The notes under the pieces: generated by a model
The model's input: the letters and a program-made list of their open reading frames with translations, nothing else
The model's database searches: none
Told to the model about the DNA's origin: nothing
Made by a program: the position numbers and the translations under genes
Shown here: in pieces, positions 36,329-47,806 of the stretch
How the letters are laid out: each line of letters starts with the position of its first letter
Position numbering within the stretch: position 1 is the stretch's first letter
DNA from: Sedimentisphaerales bacterium
Lineage (GTDB): Bacteria; Planctomycetota; Phycisphaerae; Sedimentisphaerales; Anaerohalosphaeraceae
DNA: 56,392 nt
Direction of reading: 5' to 3'
Assembly (NCBI GenBank): GCA_016926155.1
Contig: JAFGPC010000023.1
Location: 1 to 56,392, forward strand

Positions 36329-37232
36329 AATGGAGCCAGTCTTGCAATGCAGGGCCAAATTGAATAATGAAAAAAATCATAAGCATCCAAAGAACGATCG
36401 AAAACTGGAAAAGTCTGTCGTGTAGGATCAAATCCGTTGGGTCTTGGTAGGCTCCGTTCATGGAGAGCATGGCAAATCGAAACACGGCATAAACAACTAA
36501 AGGCAGTGAATAAACAAAATAGGAGGTACCGAATTGCTCTATGGTTCGTACATTGAGACTGTATGCCAGAAACGCCATGATTGCAATCCCCGCCGACAGA
36601 GTAATCAGATGCGTCAACAACTCCGGCGTGTAATCGAGCAACGTAGCCCGGTGATTCCGCGCTGCCTCCACATCAGCAAACATCTTGACCTCACTGTAGC
36701 GTTTGCAAAATCCCATGAACAGGCATAGGGTAAACATGCAGATAAACAGCCACGGACTGATCTCCACACCGATAGCAACCGCCCCACAAACGGCACGCAG
36801 GACAAATCCCAATGCAATACAGATTACATCCAATAAGACCGCGTGTTTGAAAACCGTCGTATACGCTATCTGCAACAAGAGAAAGCCGACTGTTACTATA
36901 AAAACTCCTCGTGACAGAACCAGAGCAATAACCAATGCTGAAATGGTCAGAATAGTCGCCCATCCCCATGCATGACCGACGGTGATATCGCCTGCTGCGA
37001 TGGGCCTCTTTCGTTTGACGGGATGCTGTCGATCATTTTTGCGGTCAAAGATGTCGTTCAGAATGTACATTCCTGACGAAGCAAGACAAAACACCCCGGC
37101 CGCCACAGTGGCCTGCAGCCAGGCTTGAACCGATCCCATCTGCATTCCGAAAATCACCGGCAGAATAACAACGATGTTCTTGATCCAATGATGGGGCCGG
37201 ATCAGTTTGAAAAGGTTGTAAGAGATAGGCAT
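36321..37232 (-). CDS. UbiA-family polyprenyl-phosphate phosphoribosyltransferase-like protein
   Basis: The product has 303 residues with about eight TM helices. The first Asp-rich motif is NDIFDRKNDRQHPVKRKRPI, which is characteristic of decaprenyl-phosphate phosphoribosyltransferase (DPPR synthase) rather than of quinone-pathway UbiA. The second conserved region is CKRYSEVKMFADVEAARNHR. N-terminal RPHHWIKNIVVILPVIFG is also typical. DPPR synthase joins phosphoribose from PRPP to a polyprenyl phosphate; in mycobacteria this leads to arabinofuranose donors. The 5-phosphate phosphatase and DprE1/DprE2 epimerase are not here, so the final sugar could be ribofuranose. It is coupled to DUF2723 downstream and sits 2 bp after the WbpE-like gene. 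Confidence 0.85.
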   Translation of the reverse strand: MPISYNLFKLIRPHHWIKNIVVILPVIFGMQMGSVQAWLQATVAAGVFCLASSGMYILNDIFDRKNDRQHPVKRKRPIAAGDITVGHAWGWATILTISALVIALVLSRGVFIVTVGFLLLQIAYTTVFKHAVLLDVICIALGFVLRAVCGAVAIGVEISPWLFICMFTLCLFMGFCKRYSEVKMFADVEAARNHRATLLDYTPELLTHLITLSAGIAIMAFLAYSLNVRTIEQFGTSYFVYSLPLVVYAVFRFAMLSMNGAYQDPTDLILHDRLFQFSIVLWMLMIFFIIQFGPALQDWLHCE

Positions 37233-37234
37233 TC

Positions 37235-38335
37235 CTACCCTAAAAATTCCAGTACTGCTTGAACCACCGTATCTTTCATTTCATCGGTCAGTTCCGGATA
37301 GACCGGCAGGGCCAGCACTTCTTTGGTTGCTTTTTCCGATTCCGGGAAGTCACCTTCTTTGTATCTCAGCGAGGAAAAACATTCCTGCAGATGCATCGGC
37401 ACAGGATAATAAATCTCGCAGCCGATTTCCCTGCTGCGGAGATACTCTACCATCTCATCACGACGCGGCACGCGGATGACGTACTGATTATAGATCGACT
37501 CGCAATCCTCACGCACAAATGGCGTCTGGACCGGTGTGTTCTTGAACTTTTTATTGTAATAAGCCGCATTCTTTCGCCGCGCCTTGGACCAGGCCTTCAG
37601 ATGCGGCAGCTTGACCAGCAGTGTTGCCGCCTGAATCGGATCCAGACGGAAATTGCCACCCACATATGTATGATAGTACTTTGGCTCCATGCCGTGATTA
37701 CGCATGATAAACAAGCGATGATACAGACTCTCATCGTTGGTCACGACCATTCCGCCGTCGCCGATTCCACCCAGATTCTTGCTGGGAAAGAAGCTGAAAC
37801 AGCCGCAGGTTCCGATGGAACCGGCTTTCTTGTCTTTGTAGGTGCTGGTGATCGACTGGGCGGCATCCTCAATAACAGCCAGGCTGTTTCGCCCTGCGAC
37901 CGCCATAATCGGGTCCATATCGGCCATCTGTCCGAACAGATGCACCGGCATAATCGCCTTGGTCTTCTTGGTAATCGCCGGTTCGATCAGTTCCGGATTG
38001 AGATTGAACGTCTTGGGATCGATATCCACAAACACTGGTTTGGCCCCCACCCGCCAGATGCTCCCTACCGTGGCAAAAAAGGTAAACGGAGTCGTGATTA
38101 CTTCATCCCCCGACTTGATCTCCAGGCTCATCAGGCTGTTGAGAAGAGCGTCGGTCCCGCTGGAGACACCCACGGCATACTTACAGCCGGATGCCTTAGC
38201 GACAGCCTCTTCCAACTCTTCCACCTTCGGACCGCCGATGCAACGCTGCGTATCCAGCACTTCGTTAACCTGCGCCAGCACTTCTTCCTTGATCGTCGCA
38301 TACTGCGATATTAAATCCAATAACGGCACTTTCAT
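37235..38335 (-). CDS. wbpE: DegT/DnrJ/EryC1 sugar aminotransferase, WbpE-like
   Basis: The product has 366 residues, the standard length. PLP-enzyme landmarks are GVSSGTDALLNSLMSLEI, the Asp in VIEDAAQSITS and the PLP-binding Lys in FSFFPSKNLGGIGDGGM. The substrate region is NFRLDPIQAATLLVKL. The gene lies next to WbpD- and WbpB-like genes, so it probably makes UDP-GlcNAc(3NH2)A, the 3-amino intermediate of UDP-2,3-diacetamido-2,3-dideoxy-glucuronate, from the 3-keto sugar. An AGGAG lies 12 bp upstream. Other DegT enzymes share the fold, so substrate assignment rests on neighbours. Confidence 0.85.
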   Translation of the reverse strand: MKVPLLDLISQYATIKEEVLAQVNEVLDTQRCIGGPKVEELEEAVAKASGCKYAVGVSSGTDALLNSLMSLEIKSGDEVITTPFTFFATVGSIWRVGAKPVFVDIDPKTFNLNPELIEPAITKKTKAIMPVHLFGQMADMDPIMAVAGRNSLAVIEDAAQSITSTYKDKKAGSIGTCGCFSFFPSKNLGGIGDGGMVVTNDESLYHRLFIMRNHGMEPKYYHTYVGGNFRLDPIQAATLLVKLPHLKAWSKARRKNAAYYNKKFKNTPVQTPFVREDCESIYNQYVIRVPRRDEMVEYLRSREIGCEIYYPVPMHLQECFSSLRYKEGDFPESEKATKEVLALPVYPELTDEMKDTVVQAVLEFLG

Positions 38336-38383
38336 GAATTCCGTTTCTCCTGCATTTTCATCCCTTCTCGAATCTGAGAGAGA

Positions 38384-39055
38384 TTATTGATCTTTATATT
38401 CATCGTACGTCTTTGTTCCGACGGCCTTATCGGGCGGCAGCGGCTGCTCCTCATCCAGATCCAGGCACTGCACCATGCCCGGCTCTACCTCCTTGTACAG
38501 ATAGCCGCTTTCCGGGCACCGCATAATACCGTCGGAATCCGGCCTGGGCAAGATAATCCCATGTCGACTCATCCATCCTTTTTGCCGGGCCGGCACGCCC
38601 GCCATCAGTGCATAGTCGGGCACATCCTTAGACACAACCGCCCCGGCTCCGACAAACGCATATCGCCCGATCGTAATCCCGCACACAATTGTCGCATTGG
38701 CCCCGATCGTCGCCCCACGGCGGATCAATGTGGTTTCATAGATCCCCCTCCTAACCACCTGGGCCCGTGGGTTGGTAACATTGGTCAGCACGCAACTCGG
38801 TCCCAGGAATACATCATCCTCAATCGTAATCCCGGCATACACCGAGACATTGTTTTGAATCTTGACTCGGCTGCCGATCACCGCCCCGCCGGCGACAAAT
38901 ACATTCTGGCCCAGATTGCACTGTGAGCCGATTATTGCTCCCTCACAAACATGGCAAAAATGCCATATCTTTGTGTCGGCCCCAATCCTGCATGGTAAAT
39001 CCACACGGGCCGTCGGATGCACAAAATAATTCGTTTTGCCCTGCGACTTGGTCAT
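38384..39055 (-). CDS. wbpD: UDP-sugar 3-N-acetyltransferase, WbpD-like
   Basis: The product has 223 residues. It has the left-handed beta-helix repeats and a close match to WbpD from memory: FVHPTARVDLPCRIGADTKI, then CNLGQNVFVAGGAVIGSRVK and IQNNVSVYAGITIEDDVFLG. The catalytic His region is WHFCHV. A C-terminal 45-residue tail contains two Cys (MRCPESGYLYKE and QCLDLDEE), unlike the short WbpD end. It should acetylate the 3-amine made by the WbpE-like enzyme. It starts 5 bp after the WbpB-like gene and ends 48 bp before wbpE. Confidence 0.88.
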   Translation of the reverse strand: MTKSQGKTNYFVHPTARVDLPCRIGADTKIWHFCHVCEGAIIGSQCNLGQNVFVAGGAVIGSRVKIQNNVSVYAGITIEDDVFLGPSCVLTNVTNPRAQVVRRGIYETTLIRRGATIGANATIVCGITIGRYAFVGAGAVVSKDVPDYALMAGVPARQKGWMSRHGIILPRPDSDGIMRCPESGYLYKEVEPGMVQCLDLDEEQPLPPDKAVGTKTYDEYKDQ

Positions 39056-39060
39056 TTACT

Positions 39061-41998
<2,938 letters not shown>

Positions 41999-42024
41999 GA
42001 ATCTATTCCATTTCTCCCCGCCGC

Positions 42025-42999
42025 TTAAACTGACTCTTGCCTCGAAGTGGCCGCCTGATCCGATCGAAGCCACTGTACAAACCGCTTTAGCCCCTCTGAA
42101 ATTTCAGTCTGCGGATTATAACCCAGTTCCCGAACCGCCTTGCTCACATCGGCATACGTCTGGTTCACATCTCCCGGCTGCATCGGACGGCGATCCAGAA
42201 TCGCCTTCTTGCCCAGAGCCGTTTCGATCTGACCAATCAACTCATCCAGCCGCACCGGTCGTGATTCACCCAGGTTATAAATGTTATATCCTTCACATTT
42301 CTCTATAGCTGCCACAACACCATCGATGATATCGTCGATATATGTAAAATCCCGCCGCATGGAACCATCGCCAAACACAGGGATAGGCTTGCCCTTCTCA
42401 ATCAAGCGGGCAAACTTGTGAATCGCCAGGTCCGGCCGTTGTCGGGGTCCGTAGACCGTAAAAAAGCGAAGACAGGTCATTCCGATACCATACAGATAGC
42501 TGTAGGTATAACACAGCAGTTCCCCCGCCTTTTTGGTGGCGGCATAGGGACTGATCGGAAAATCCACATTGTCCGACTCATGGAAGGGGACCTTCTTGTT
42601 ATTACCATACACACTGGAACTGGATGCAAAGATGAATTTGGGAATGCGGTGTTTTTTAGCTGCTTCGAGCAGAACCACGGTACCGTTGATATTGACATCC
42701 TGATACCCGACCGGATCCTCAATGGATGGCCGTACCCCCGCCTTGGCTGCCAGATGTATAATACAATCAAAACCGCCGTCAGCCATAATCGAAGCGACGG
42801 CATGTTCATCCCGAATATCCCCCTGCATCAGTTCGAACTGACTGCTCTTGATAAGATCGGTAATGTTGTTCCATTTCACATCGCTGCTGTAAAACGGGTC
42901 AAAATTGTCCAGCCCGATCACCTTCCATCCATTACAGACAAGACGCTTAGATAGATGTGAACCGATAAATCCTGCCGCTCCTGTTACCAATGCCTTCAA
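42025..42999 (-). CDS. UDP-glucuronate 4-epimerase-like NAD-dependent epimerase
   Basis: The product has 324 residues. The SDR landmarks are [25 protein letters not shown] and the catalytic [29 protein letters not shown] and [19 protein letters not shown] are typical of the CapI/LspL/GAE branch, which interconverts UDP-GlcA and UDP-GalA, rather than of GalE. The block [20 protein letters not shown] also fits. It lies immediately downstream of a GalU-like enzyme and a glucuronokinase-like kinase, which would supply UDP-GlcA. The gap to GalU is 54 bp. A UDP-GlcNAcA epimerase role is possible but less likely. Confidence 0.85.
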   Translation of the reverse strand: MKALVTGAAGFIGSHLSKRLVCNGWKVIGLDNFDPFYSSDVKWNNITDLIKSSQFELMQGDIRDEHAVASIMADGGFDCIIHLAAKAGVRPSIEDPVGYQDVNINGTVVLLEAAKKHRIPKFIFASSSSVYGNNKKVPFHESDNVDFPISPYAATKKAGELLCYTYSYLYGIGMTCLRFFTVYGPRQRPDLAIHKFARLIEKGKPIPVFGDGSMRRDFTYIDDIIDGVVAAIEKCEGYNIYNLGESRPVRLDELIGQIETALGKKAILDRRPMQPGDVNQTYADVSKAVRELGYNPQTEISEGLKRFVQWLRSDQAATSRQESV

Positions 43000-43053
43000 T
43001 CATTTCTCCCATTATATCGTAAGTTTCACATTACAAAGGATAACATCTTTCAA

Positions 43054-43920
43054 TCAGAGTCGTTTGGCCAGATCTCGAATGAACTTCTTCATCTCCCGGG
43101 ACATGTCCGGCCGCTTGAGGGCAAATTCAATATTCGTGCGAACAAATCCTTCTTTATTACCGATATCACAACGGCGTCCTTTGAGTTTTTTACCGTACAT
43201 TGCCCGCTCACGGACCATCAGCCGCATGGCATCGGTAATCTGGATCTCACCGCCCTTGCCTGGGCGGGTCTTTTCAAGATAATCGAAAATACCCGGTGTA
43301 AAAATGTAGCGGCTTGCAATGACCAAATTGGAAGGTGCTTTATCAACAGCAGGTTTTTCAACAAAATCATTTACAAGATACAGACCCGAACGTATCTCTT
43401 CCCCACTGATGACACCATAACGACTGACACGCTGACGGTCCACTTCTTCCAGCAAGACAACCGGATCCTGATAACGCTGATACACATTGATCAACTGTTG
43501 AATCGCCGGGATTTTGGATTCAATGACCGTATCTCCGAGCAAAACCGCGAACGGTTCATCATTCACATGATGACGGGCACAATAAATCGCATCCCCCAAT
43601 CCCTTCATCTCCTTCTGCCAGACGAAATGAATGTCCGCCAATTCTGAAATATGGCGCAGGTTTTTCAGTTCCTGTTTTCGTCCTTTTTCCTGGAGTTGAG
43701 CTTCCAGTTGAAAGCTCCGGTCGAAGTGTTCCTCGATAGCCCGCTTGCCTTTTCCGATGATCATCAGGATATCGGTAATCCCCGCCGCCACGGCTTCTTC
43801 CACAACATACTGGATGACCGGCGTATCAACAATCGGCAGCATCTCTTTGGGCTGCGATTTTGTAGCGGGCAGAAAACGCGTGCCGAAACCCGCCGCAGGA
43901 ATCACCGCTTTTCGTATCAT
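43054..43920 (-). CDS. galU: UTP-sugar-1-phosphate uridylyltransferase, GalU family
   Basis: The product has 288 residues, the normal GalU length. It has the nucleotidyltransferase signature AAGFGTRFLPATKSQPKEML, PVIQYVVEEAVAAGITDI and GLGDAIYCARHHVNDEPFA. The metal site is LLGDTVIESK and the C-terminal part has VEKPAV and GEIQITDAM. GalU normally makes UDP-glucose; its coupling here to a glucuronokinase-like gene (4-bp overlap) raises the possibility that it or a relative uses GlcA-1-phosphate. The RRCDIGNKEGFV region differs slightly from the usual KRYDCG(S/N)K in the C-terminal part. Canonical UDP-glucose activity remains the simplest call. Confidence 0.9.
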   Translation of the reverse strand: MIRKAVIPAAGFGTRFLPATKSQPKEMLPIVDTPVIQYVVEEAVAAGITDILMIIGKGKRAIEEHFDRSFQLEAQLQEKGRKQELKNLRHISELADIHFVWQKEMKGLGDAIYCARHHVNDEPFAVLLGDTVIESKIPAIQQLINVYQRYQDPVVLLEEVDRQRVSRYGVISGEEIRSGLYLVNDFVEKPAVDKAPSNLVIASRYIFTPGIFDYLEKTRPGKGGEIQITDAMRLMVRERAMYGKKLKGRRCDIGNKEGFVRTNIEFALKRPDMSREMKKFIRDLAKRL

Positions 43921-44936
43921 AGTACATTCCCTTGAGTTGGTTTGGCGATCTTCGGCTTGATCACAATGATGTCCAGTTTTCCCAATTCCTTGCGCAGGGT
44001 CTGATACATCCTCTCATCTTTATACATCCCGACAATCGCCCCTCCGGACCCGGTGAATTTCGCGCTGGCTCCCACGGAACGTGCGGTTTCGACCATCTGA
44101 AGGTTGGCCTCGCTGATTCGATAGATTTTCATCCGTCGGTCAAAGTTGGCGTTGAGCATTCCACCCAATTTCTCTGTTTGCTTTTCTTCCAGGCAACGCC
44201 GGGCTTTCATCGTCAGATTGGCCCAGAACTTCATTGCCGCATGGATCATTTTATCGCCCAGATCAAATCGCGCACGAATATTGTTATGAAACACTTCCGT
44301 GGGTTCGCTGAGGTCATCCCGATACGCCACATACAATTTGGGCAACAAAGCGGGATTCATTTCCTCATAACGCCCGTGTCCCTGAGTTTCCATCAGTTTC
44401 TGATCGAAGTCCATAAAAACCAGGCCTTCGTATACCTGAATTACACGATCCTGTAAACCCGCAGAAATATATAATTCATCCTTTTCCGCTGAGAGAACCA
44501 GACTGGCTTGCATCGGCTTGGGAATCGCCACACCATAAAAAGTCATTAAAGCACGCAGGCAGGCCGTGATGATCGCACTGGATCCGGCCAGGCCTACACC
44601 ATGAGGGATATCCGAAGAATATCGAATCGTGAAGTTCTTGTTATGCAGAACGATTTGATTCTGCCGACAGTAATCGTAGAATCGTCTGACGGTCGCCTTC
44701 AGCAGACGGATACCCCCATAATACCCATGCAATTCGACATCGCGGACCAATTGTTGAATACTCCCAAACACGCTCTGATCCTTTTGGCTGGGCATGATTT
44801 CCAATTCGGGACTTTCATACAATATCACTTCTGCTGCAAAGTTGGTAAATGCAAATGATATCGTCTTACCATAATATCCATCGGAAGGATTACCGATCAG
44901 GCCGACACGTGGATATGCTTTCGTGCGAATTATCAT
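43917..44936 (-). CDS. GHMP kinase resembling plant glucuronokinase
   Basis: The product has 339 residues. The GHMP motif 2 is PHGVGLAGSSA (111-121) and motif 3 is KFTGSGGA (293-300). Beyond these it matches plant glucuronokinase closely in memory: GNPSDGYYGKTIS (15-27), GYYGGIRLLKA (71-81), the AEKDELYISAGLQDRVIQVY segment (150-169), then GLVFMDFD and LGDKMI. Plant enzymes convert D-glucuronate plus ATP to glucuronate-1-phosphate, and a uridylyltransferase then makes UDP-GlcA. The gene sits directly before a GalU-like gene with a 4-bp overlap, the pair that such a salvage route needs. Galacturonate, arabinose or another sugar remain possible substrates. Confidence 0.85.
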   Translation of the reverse strand: MIIRTKAYPRVGLIGNPSDGYYGKTISFAFTNFAAEVILYESPELEIMPSQKDQSVFGSIQQLVRDVELHGYYGGIRLLKATVRRFYDYCRQNQIVLHNKNFTIRYSSDIPHGVGLAGSSAIITACLRALMTFYGVAIPKPMQASLVLSAEKDELYISAGLQDRVIQVYEGLVFMDFDQKLMETQGHGRYEEMNPALLPKLYVAYRDDLSEPTEVFHNNIRARFDLGDKMIHAAMKFWANLTMKARRCLEEKQTEKLGGMLNANFDRRMKIYRISEANLQMVETARSVGASAKFTGSGGAIVGMYKDERMYQTLRKELGKLDIIVIKPKIAKPTQGNVL

Positions 44937-46075
44937 AGATTGTCTCTGTCCTTTTGAAAACGAAGACGCTCGATACTATGGCTGCAACGAGGGGCCAGAA
45001 TGGTGTTAATCATGGCAAAATAATTCTCGTCCGGTACATAGTCCGGAATACTGTTACCTGAGCCGAGAGCATAACCGCCCCGCCCTTTGGTTCGGTCCAG
45101 CATGGCTCGACAGCGAATCTGAATTTCCTCGGGTTTTGAGCGACAGAGAAAATCAAGGTCAATCCCTCCAAGAATCGCAATACGATTCCCCCATCGCTCA
45201 TAGGCCTCTTCAACAGGCTCGACTGTATCCTCAAACGAATGCTTGGCGTCGTACTTCATTGTCTCGATTATATCATTCATGACCTGTTCCATATAACCGC
45301 ACGAATGAAGGATCGCCGGTTTGTCTGCCACATGAATTACCTCCACAATCCGTCGATGCCAGGGGAAAACATACCGCCGAAGATCGTCAGGAGCAAGCAT
45401 TGTCTGGGTTTTAAAACCCCAGTCGTCATTGACGATTAAGGCCCCAACCGATTCATGGACAGCACAAATCTCATAATAACGAAGTAACGAAGCGCCGATC
45501 GAATCGAAAATACATTTGACCAGGTCCGGATCGTCCGCCAGCATCAGGCAAAGACAATCAAACCCAACTAACAACATGGCGTTTTCCAGAACGCCCCCCG
45601 GGCCGTAAACAATCAGTTTCATACCCTCCGGCAGGAGTCCCAGGGCCTGATCGAGACGCGAATAATCAAATGTATCGGCGTTCGGCCAGTTATAATTATC
45701 AAAGCTTTCTCGGTCTCGGATTGCGGAGCCGGCATTGAGCGATATTGTAGCCTGCTGGTCAATCTGACCGGCTGGAAATGTCATATCCGAACCATAACAA
45801 GTCACGTAATCGTATCCCGCATTGGCAAAGGCTGAAATGACTAACGGATTTACACTTCCCCACAGAATTCCCCCAACCTCGGTAACAATATCCGGATTGG
45901 CAAGCTTTTGGCAAAGCGGTTCGTTCAGGAAGAACTCAAAAAGGGTTTCCCTTTCCGGTTCTCTCCGGCCTAGCACGGTAAGGAGATTATCAAATTCAGG
46001 AGTAACGTTCAAAATAGATTCGTTTCCAAAGAGACGAAATGCATTGTAAAAGGGTATATTTGGTAAACATTGCAA
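44933..46075 (-). CDS. Uroporphyrinogen-decarboxylase-family protein (non-haem, methyltransferase-like)
   Basis: The product has 380 residues as drawn from TTG 46075, limited by an in-frame stop just upstream. No in-frame ATG lies near the family start, and TTG 46012 (just before TPEFDNLLTVLGRREPER) is an alternative. The URO-D fold is recognisable: LLTVLGRREPERETLFEFFL, DDPDLVKCIFDSIG, KPAILHSCGYM with the His-x-Cys pair seen in MtaA/CmuA-like corrinoid enzymes, and LGGIDLDFLCRSKPEEI. Planctomycetes encode many such paralogues of unknown function. It overlaps the GHMP kinase by 4 bp, but its link to sugar metabolism is obscure. Confidence 0.75.
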   Translation of the reverse strand: MQCLPNIPFYNAFRLFGNESILNVTPEFDNLLTVLGRREPERETLFEFFLNEPLCQKLANPDIVTEVGGILWGSVNPLVISAFANAGYDYVTCYGSDMTFPAGQIDQQATISLNAGSAIRDRESFDNYNWPNADTFDYSRLDQALGLLPEGMKLIVYGPGGVLENAMLLVGFDCLCLMLADDPDLVKCIFDSIGASLLRYYEICAVHESVGALIVNDDWGFKTQTMLAPDDLRRYVFPWHRRIVEVIHVADKPAILHSCGYMEQVMNDIIETMKYDAKHSFEDTVEPVEEAYERWGNRIAILGGIDLDFLCRSKPEEIQIRCRAMLDRTKGRGGYALGSGNSIPDYVPDENYFAMINTILAPRCSHSIERLRFQKDRDNL

Positions 46076-46354
46076 GTATGACTAGAGTCAAACAAGACAC
46101 ACTCTGTCTCTGTCGGTTGCGCGAATCATGTACTAAAGTCCTTCAATCCATATGTTTGTTGGATTTGGACGTAAGCAAAAAACATCGCCGCAAACACCGA
46201 TTCATTCCGTCATAACTATCGTCATATTAAGAACATAGCATAAGGATGACGGATGTATAAAACGATTCTAATACCTCCTCACTCACCGATACGCCAAACG
46301 AGATCGCTCAGTTCTCTATTGAGATGATTTATATTATCCGACCTGATTGTTAAG

Positions 46355-47167
46355 TTACTTTCTATACGTACAAAATGTTTTATCGGTTTCCCAAATCGTT
46401 ATCTCTTCAAGGGAGGCGTTTGGAAATTTCCCTTCGAGACAACGCCAGGCAAATGCCGCCAGATTTTCCACACTGGGAATCGTCTCTAGGAATTCGGTTA
46501 AATCAACATTAAGGTTCTTATGATCTACCAGGTTCATAAATTCTTCATTTACAACCCTTTGAAATGATGCAATGCTCCATTCGTGTCCCTGGGCCGGACA
46601 GCAAACTTTGACCTCCAGAATGTAGTTATGACCATGGCCGGCCGGATTTGCACACTTCCCAAAGAATTCCAAGTTCTTGTCTTTACTGTACTTATCATTC
46701 CATAGCTTGTGGGTGGCTGCAAATTCAAATTTTTCAGAAAAAAACATCACAGAAGGATCCTCCGGGATAATTTGAAGTGTCCGAAAAGGATTTAATCGAA
46801 GTTTCAGTGAGCTAATCTGCAGTTCATGCAGATATGTTTCCAAAGCTGCATGTGCCTGATGAAGAATTTGATTTACTTCTTCCAGGCCAATGGGCTTTAA
46901 GTAGGTATAACTACTTTGTATTGTCTCTATAAACAATGGCACTACTACTTTATGCACTGCTTTATCGATCTCGATGACATTGATCACAAAGCCAGTCTCC
47001 GGATTAAGGGGTCCTGTCACTTCTACCCACAAAGCCAGGAAAAGACACAAACCCTCCCCGCAGGGACGAGAAGCATATGCGTTATATCCGTCCGAAATCT
47101 CTTCTTGAAAAGGACTTACAGAAAAACGAACCTCACGGGATAATCGATACATCTCGCTAACGCTCAC
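46355..47167 (-). CDS. Tandem 6-pyruvoyl-tetrahydropterin synthase (PTPS/QueD) family protein
   Basis: The product has 270 residues, about twice the usual length. The C-terminal T-fold (about 143-270) is a canonical PTPS: zinc ligands His153, His178 and His180, catalytic Cys172 in [13 protein letters not shown], the VDHKNLN His/Asp region and the substrate Glu in IWETD. The N-terminal T-fold (about 6-130) keeps the shape ([20 protein letters not shown]) but lacks the GHGHNY histidines, so it is probably structural. It starts at GTG 47167, overlapping the folE stop by 4 bp, so folE supplies its dihydroneopterin triphosphate. The product may be a pterin cofactor or the queuosine precursor 6-carboxy-tetrahydropterin. 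The 279-bp gap to the URO-D-like gene downstream shows nothing. Confidence 0.85.
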   Translation of the reverse strand: MSVSEMYRLSREVRFSVSPFQEEISDGYNAYASRPCGEGLCLFLALWVEVTGPLNPETGFVINVIEIDKAVHKVVVPLFIETIQSSYTYLKPIGLEEVNQILHQAHAALETYLHELQISSLKLRLNPFRTLQIIPEDPSVMFFSEKFEFAATHKLWNDKYSKDKNLEFFGKCANPAGHGHNYILEVKVCCPAQGHEWSIASFQRVVNEEFMNLVDHKNLNVDLTEFLETIPSVENLAAFAWRCLEGKFPNASLEEITIWETDKTFCTYRK

Positions 47168-47757
47168 GATAATTCCCGATCACGGTGCATGAGGCTGACC
47201 ACCTCGGCTCGGCTTCGGGGATCTTTCATAAAACCGCCTCGAAGGGCGCTGGTCACCATGACGGTTCCAGGTTTCTTCACGCCACGGATGGTCATACAAC
47301 TGTGAGTTGCCTCTAAAACCACGGCAACCCCAAGCGGTTTGAGGTTGTCCATGAGAAAATCAGCGACCTGGTTTGTCAGACGTTCCTGTACCTGCAAGCG
47401 ATGAGAAAAACAATCGACGATCCGAGCCAACTTGCTGACTCCAAGAACCTTGCCTTTGGGAAGATAAGCGACATGGGCCTTTCCAATAAAAGGCATCAGG
47501 TGATGCTCGCAAACGCTGGAAAATGGAATGTCACGAAGCAGAACGATCTCATTGTAATCCTCATGAAAAACGCTCTTTACGTGCTCAGCGGGATCCTGCT
47601 GCGGTCCGCCCAGAAGTTCGGCGTACATGCGAGCGACACGACCGGGGGTTTTTTTCAAGCCTTCCCGATCCGGATCTTCCCCGACGGCGATCAAAATCTC
47701 ACGAACGGCAGCTTCAATCCGTTCCAAATGAACCGGTTTTTCGTTGGATTCGGTCAT
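47164..47757 (-). CDS. folE: GTP cyclohydrolase I
   Basis: The product has 197 residues from ATG 47757, chosen because GAGAGGA lies upstream and the next upstream start at 47832 would overlap the PepA gene. The family motifs are [35 protein letters not shown] with the zinc Cys and His, [16 protein letters not shown], and [20 protein letters not shown] with the second zinc Cys. It converts GTP to 7,8-dihydroneopterin triphosphate. It lies 49 bp after pepA and overlaps the PTPS gene by 4 bp, so pterin synthesis is the shared role. Confidence 0.95.
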   Translation of the reverse strand: MTESNEKPVHLERIEAAVREILIAVGEDPDREGLKKTPGRVARMYAELLGGPQQDPAEHVKSVFHEDYNEIVLLRDIPFSSVCEHHLMPFIGKAHVAYLPKGKVLGVSKLARIVDCFSHRLQVQERLTNQVADFLMDNLKPLGVAVVLEATHSCMTIRGVKKPGTVMVTSALRGGFMKDPRSRAEVVSLMHRDRELS

Positions 47758-47806
47758 CGCAGTCCTCTCTGCCCTTTTTTTGAAATATCGATCCTTCCAT
47801 CCAACT

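Noticed and set aside
36321-37232. Quinone-pathway UbiA (4-hydroxybenzoate polyprenyltransferase)
   Set aside because: The HPVKRKRP-type first motif and the neighbouring DUF2723 gene favour the phosphoribosyltransferase branch.
37259-38314. Long plus-strand open frame (351 codons) opposite the WbpE-like gene
   Set aside because: It is the antisense of a clear aminotransferase gene, is rich in His and Arg as antisense frames are, and has no recognisable domain.
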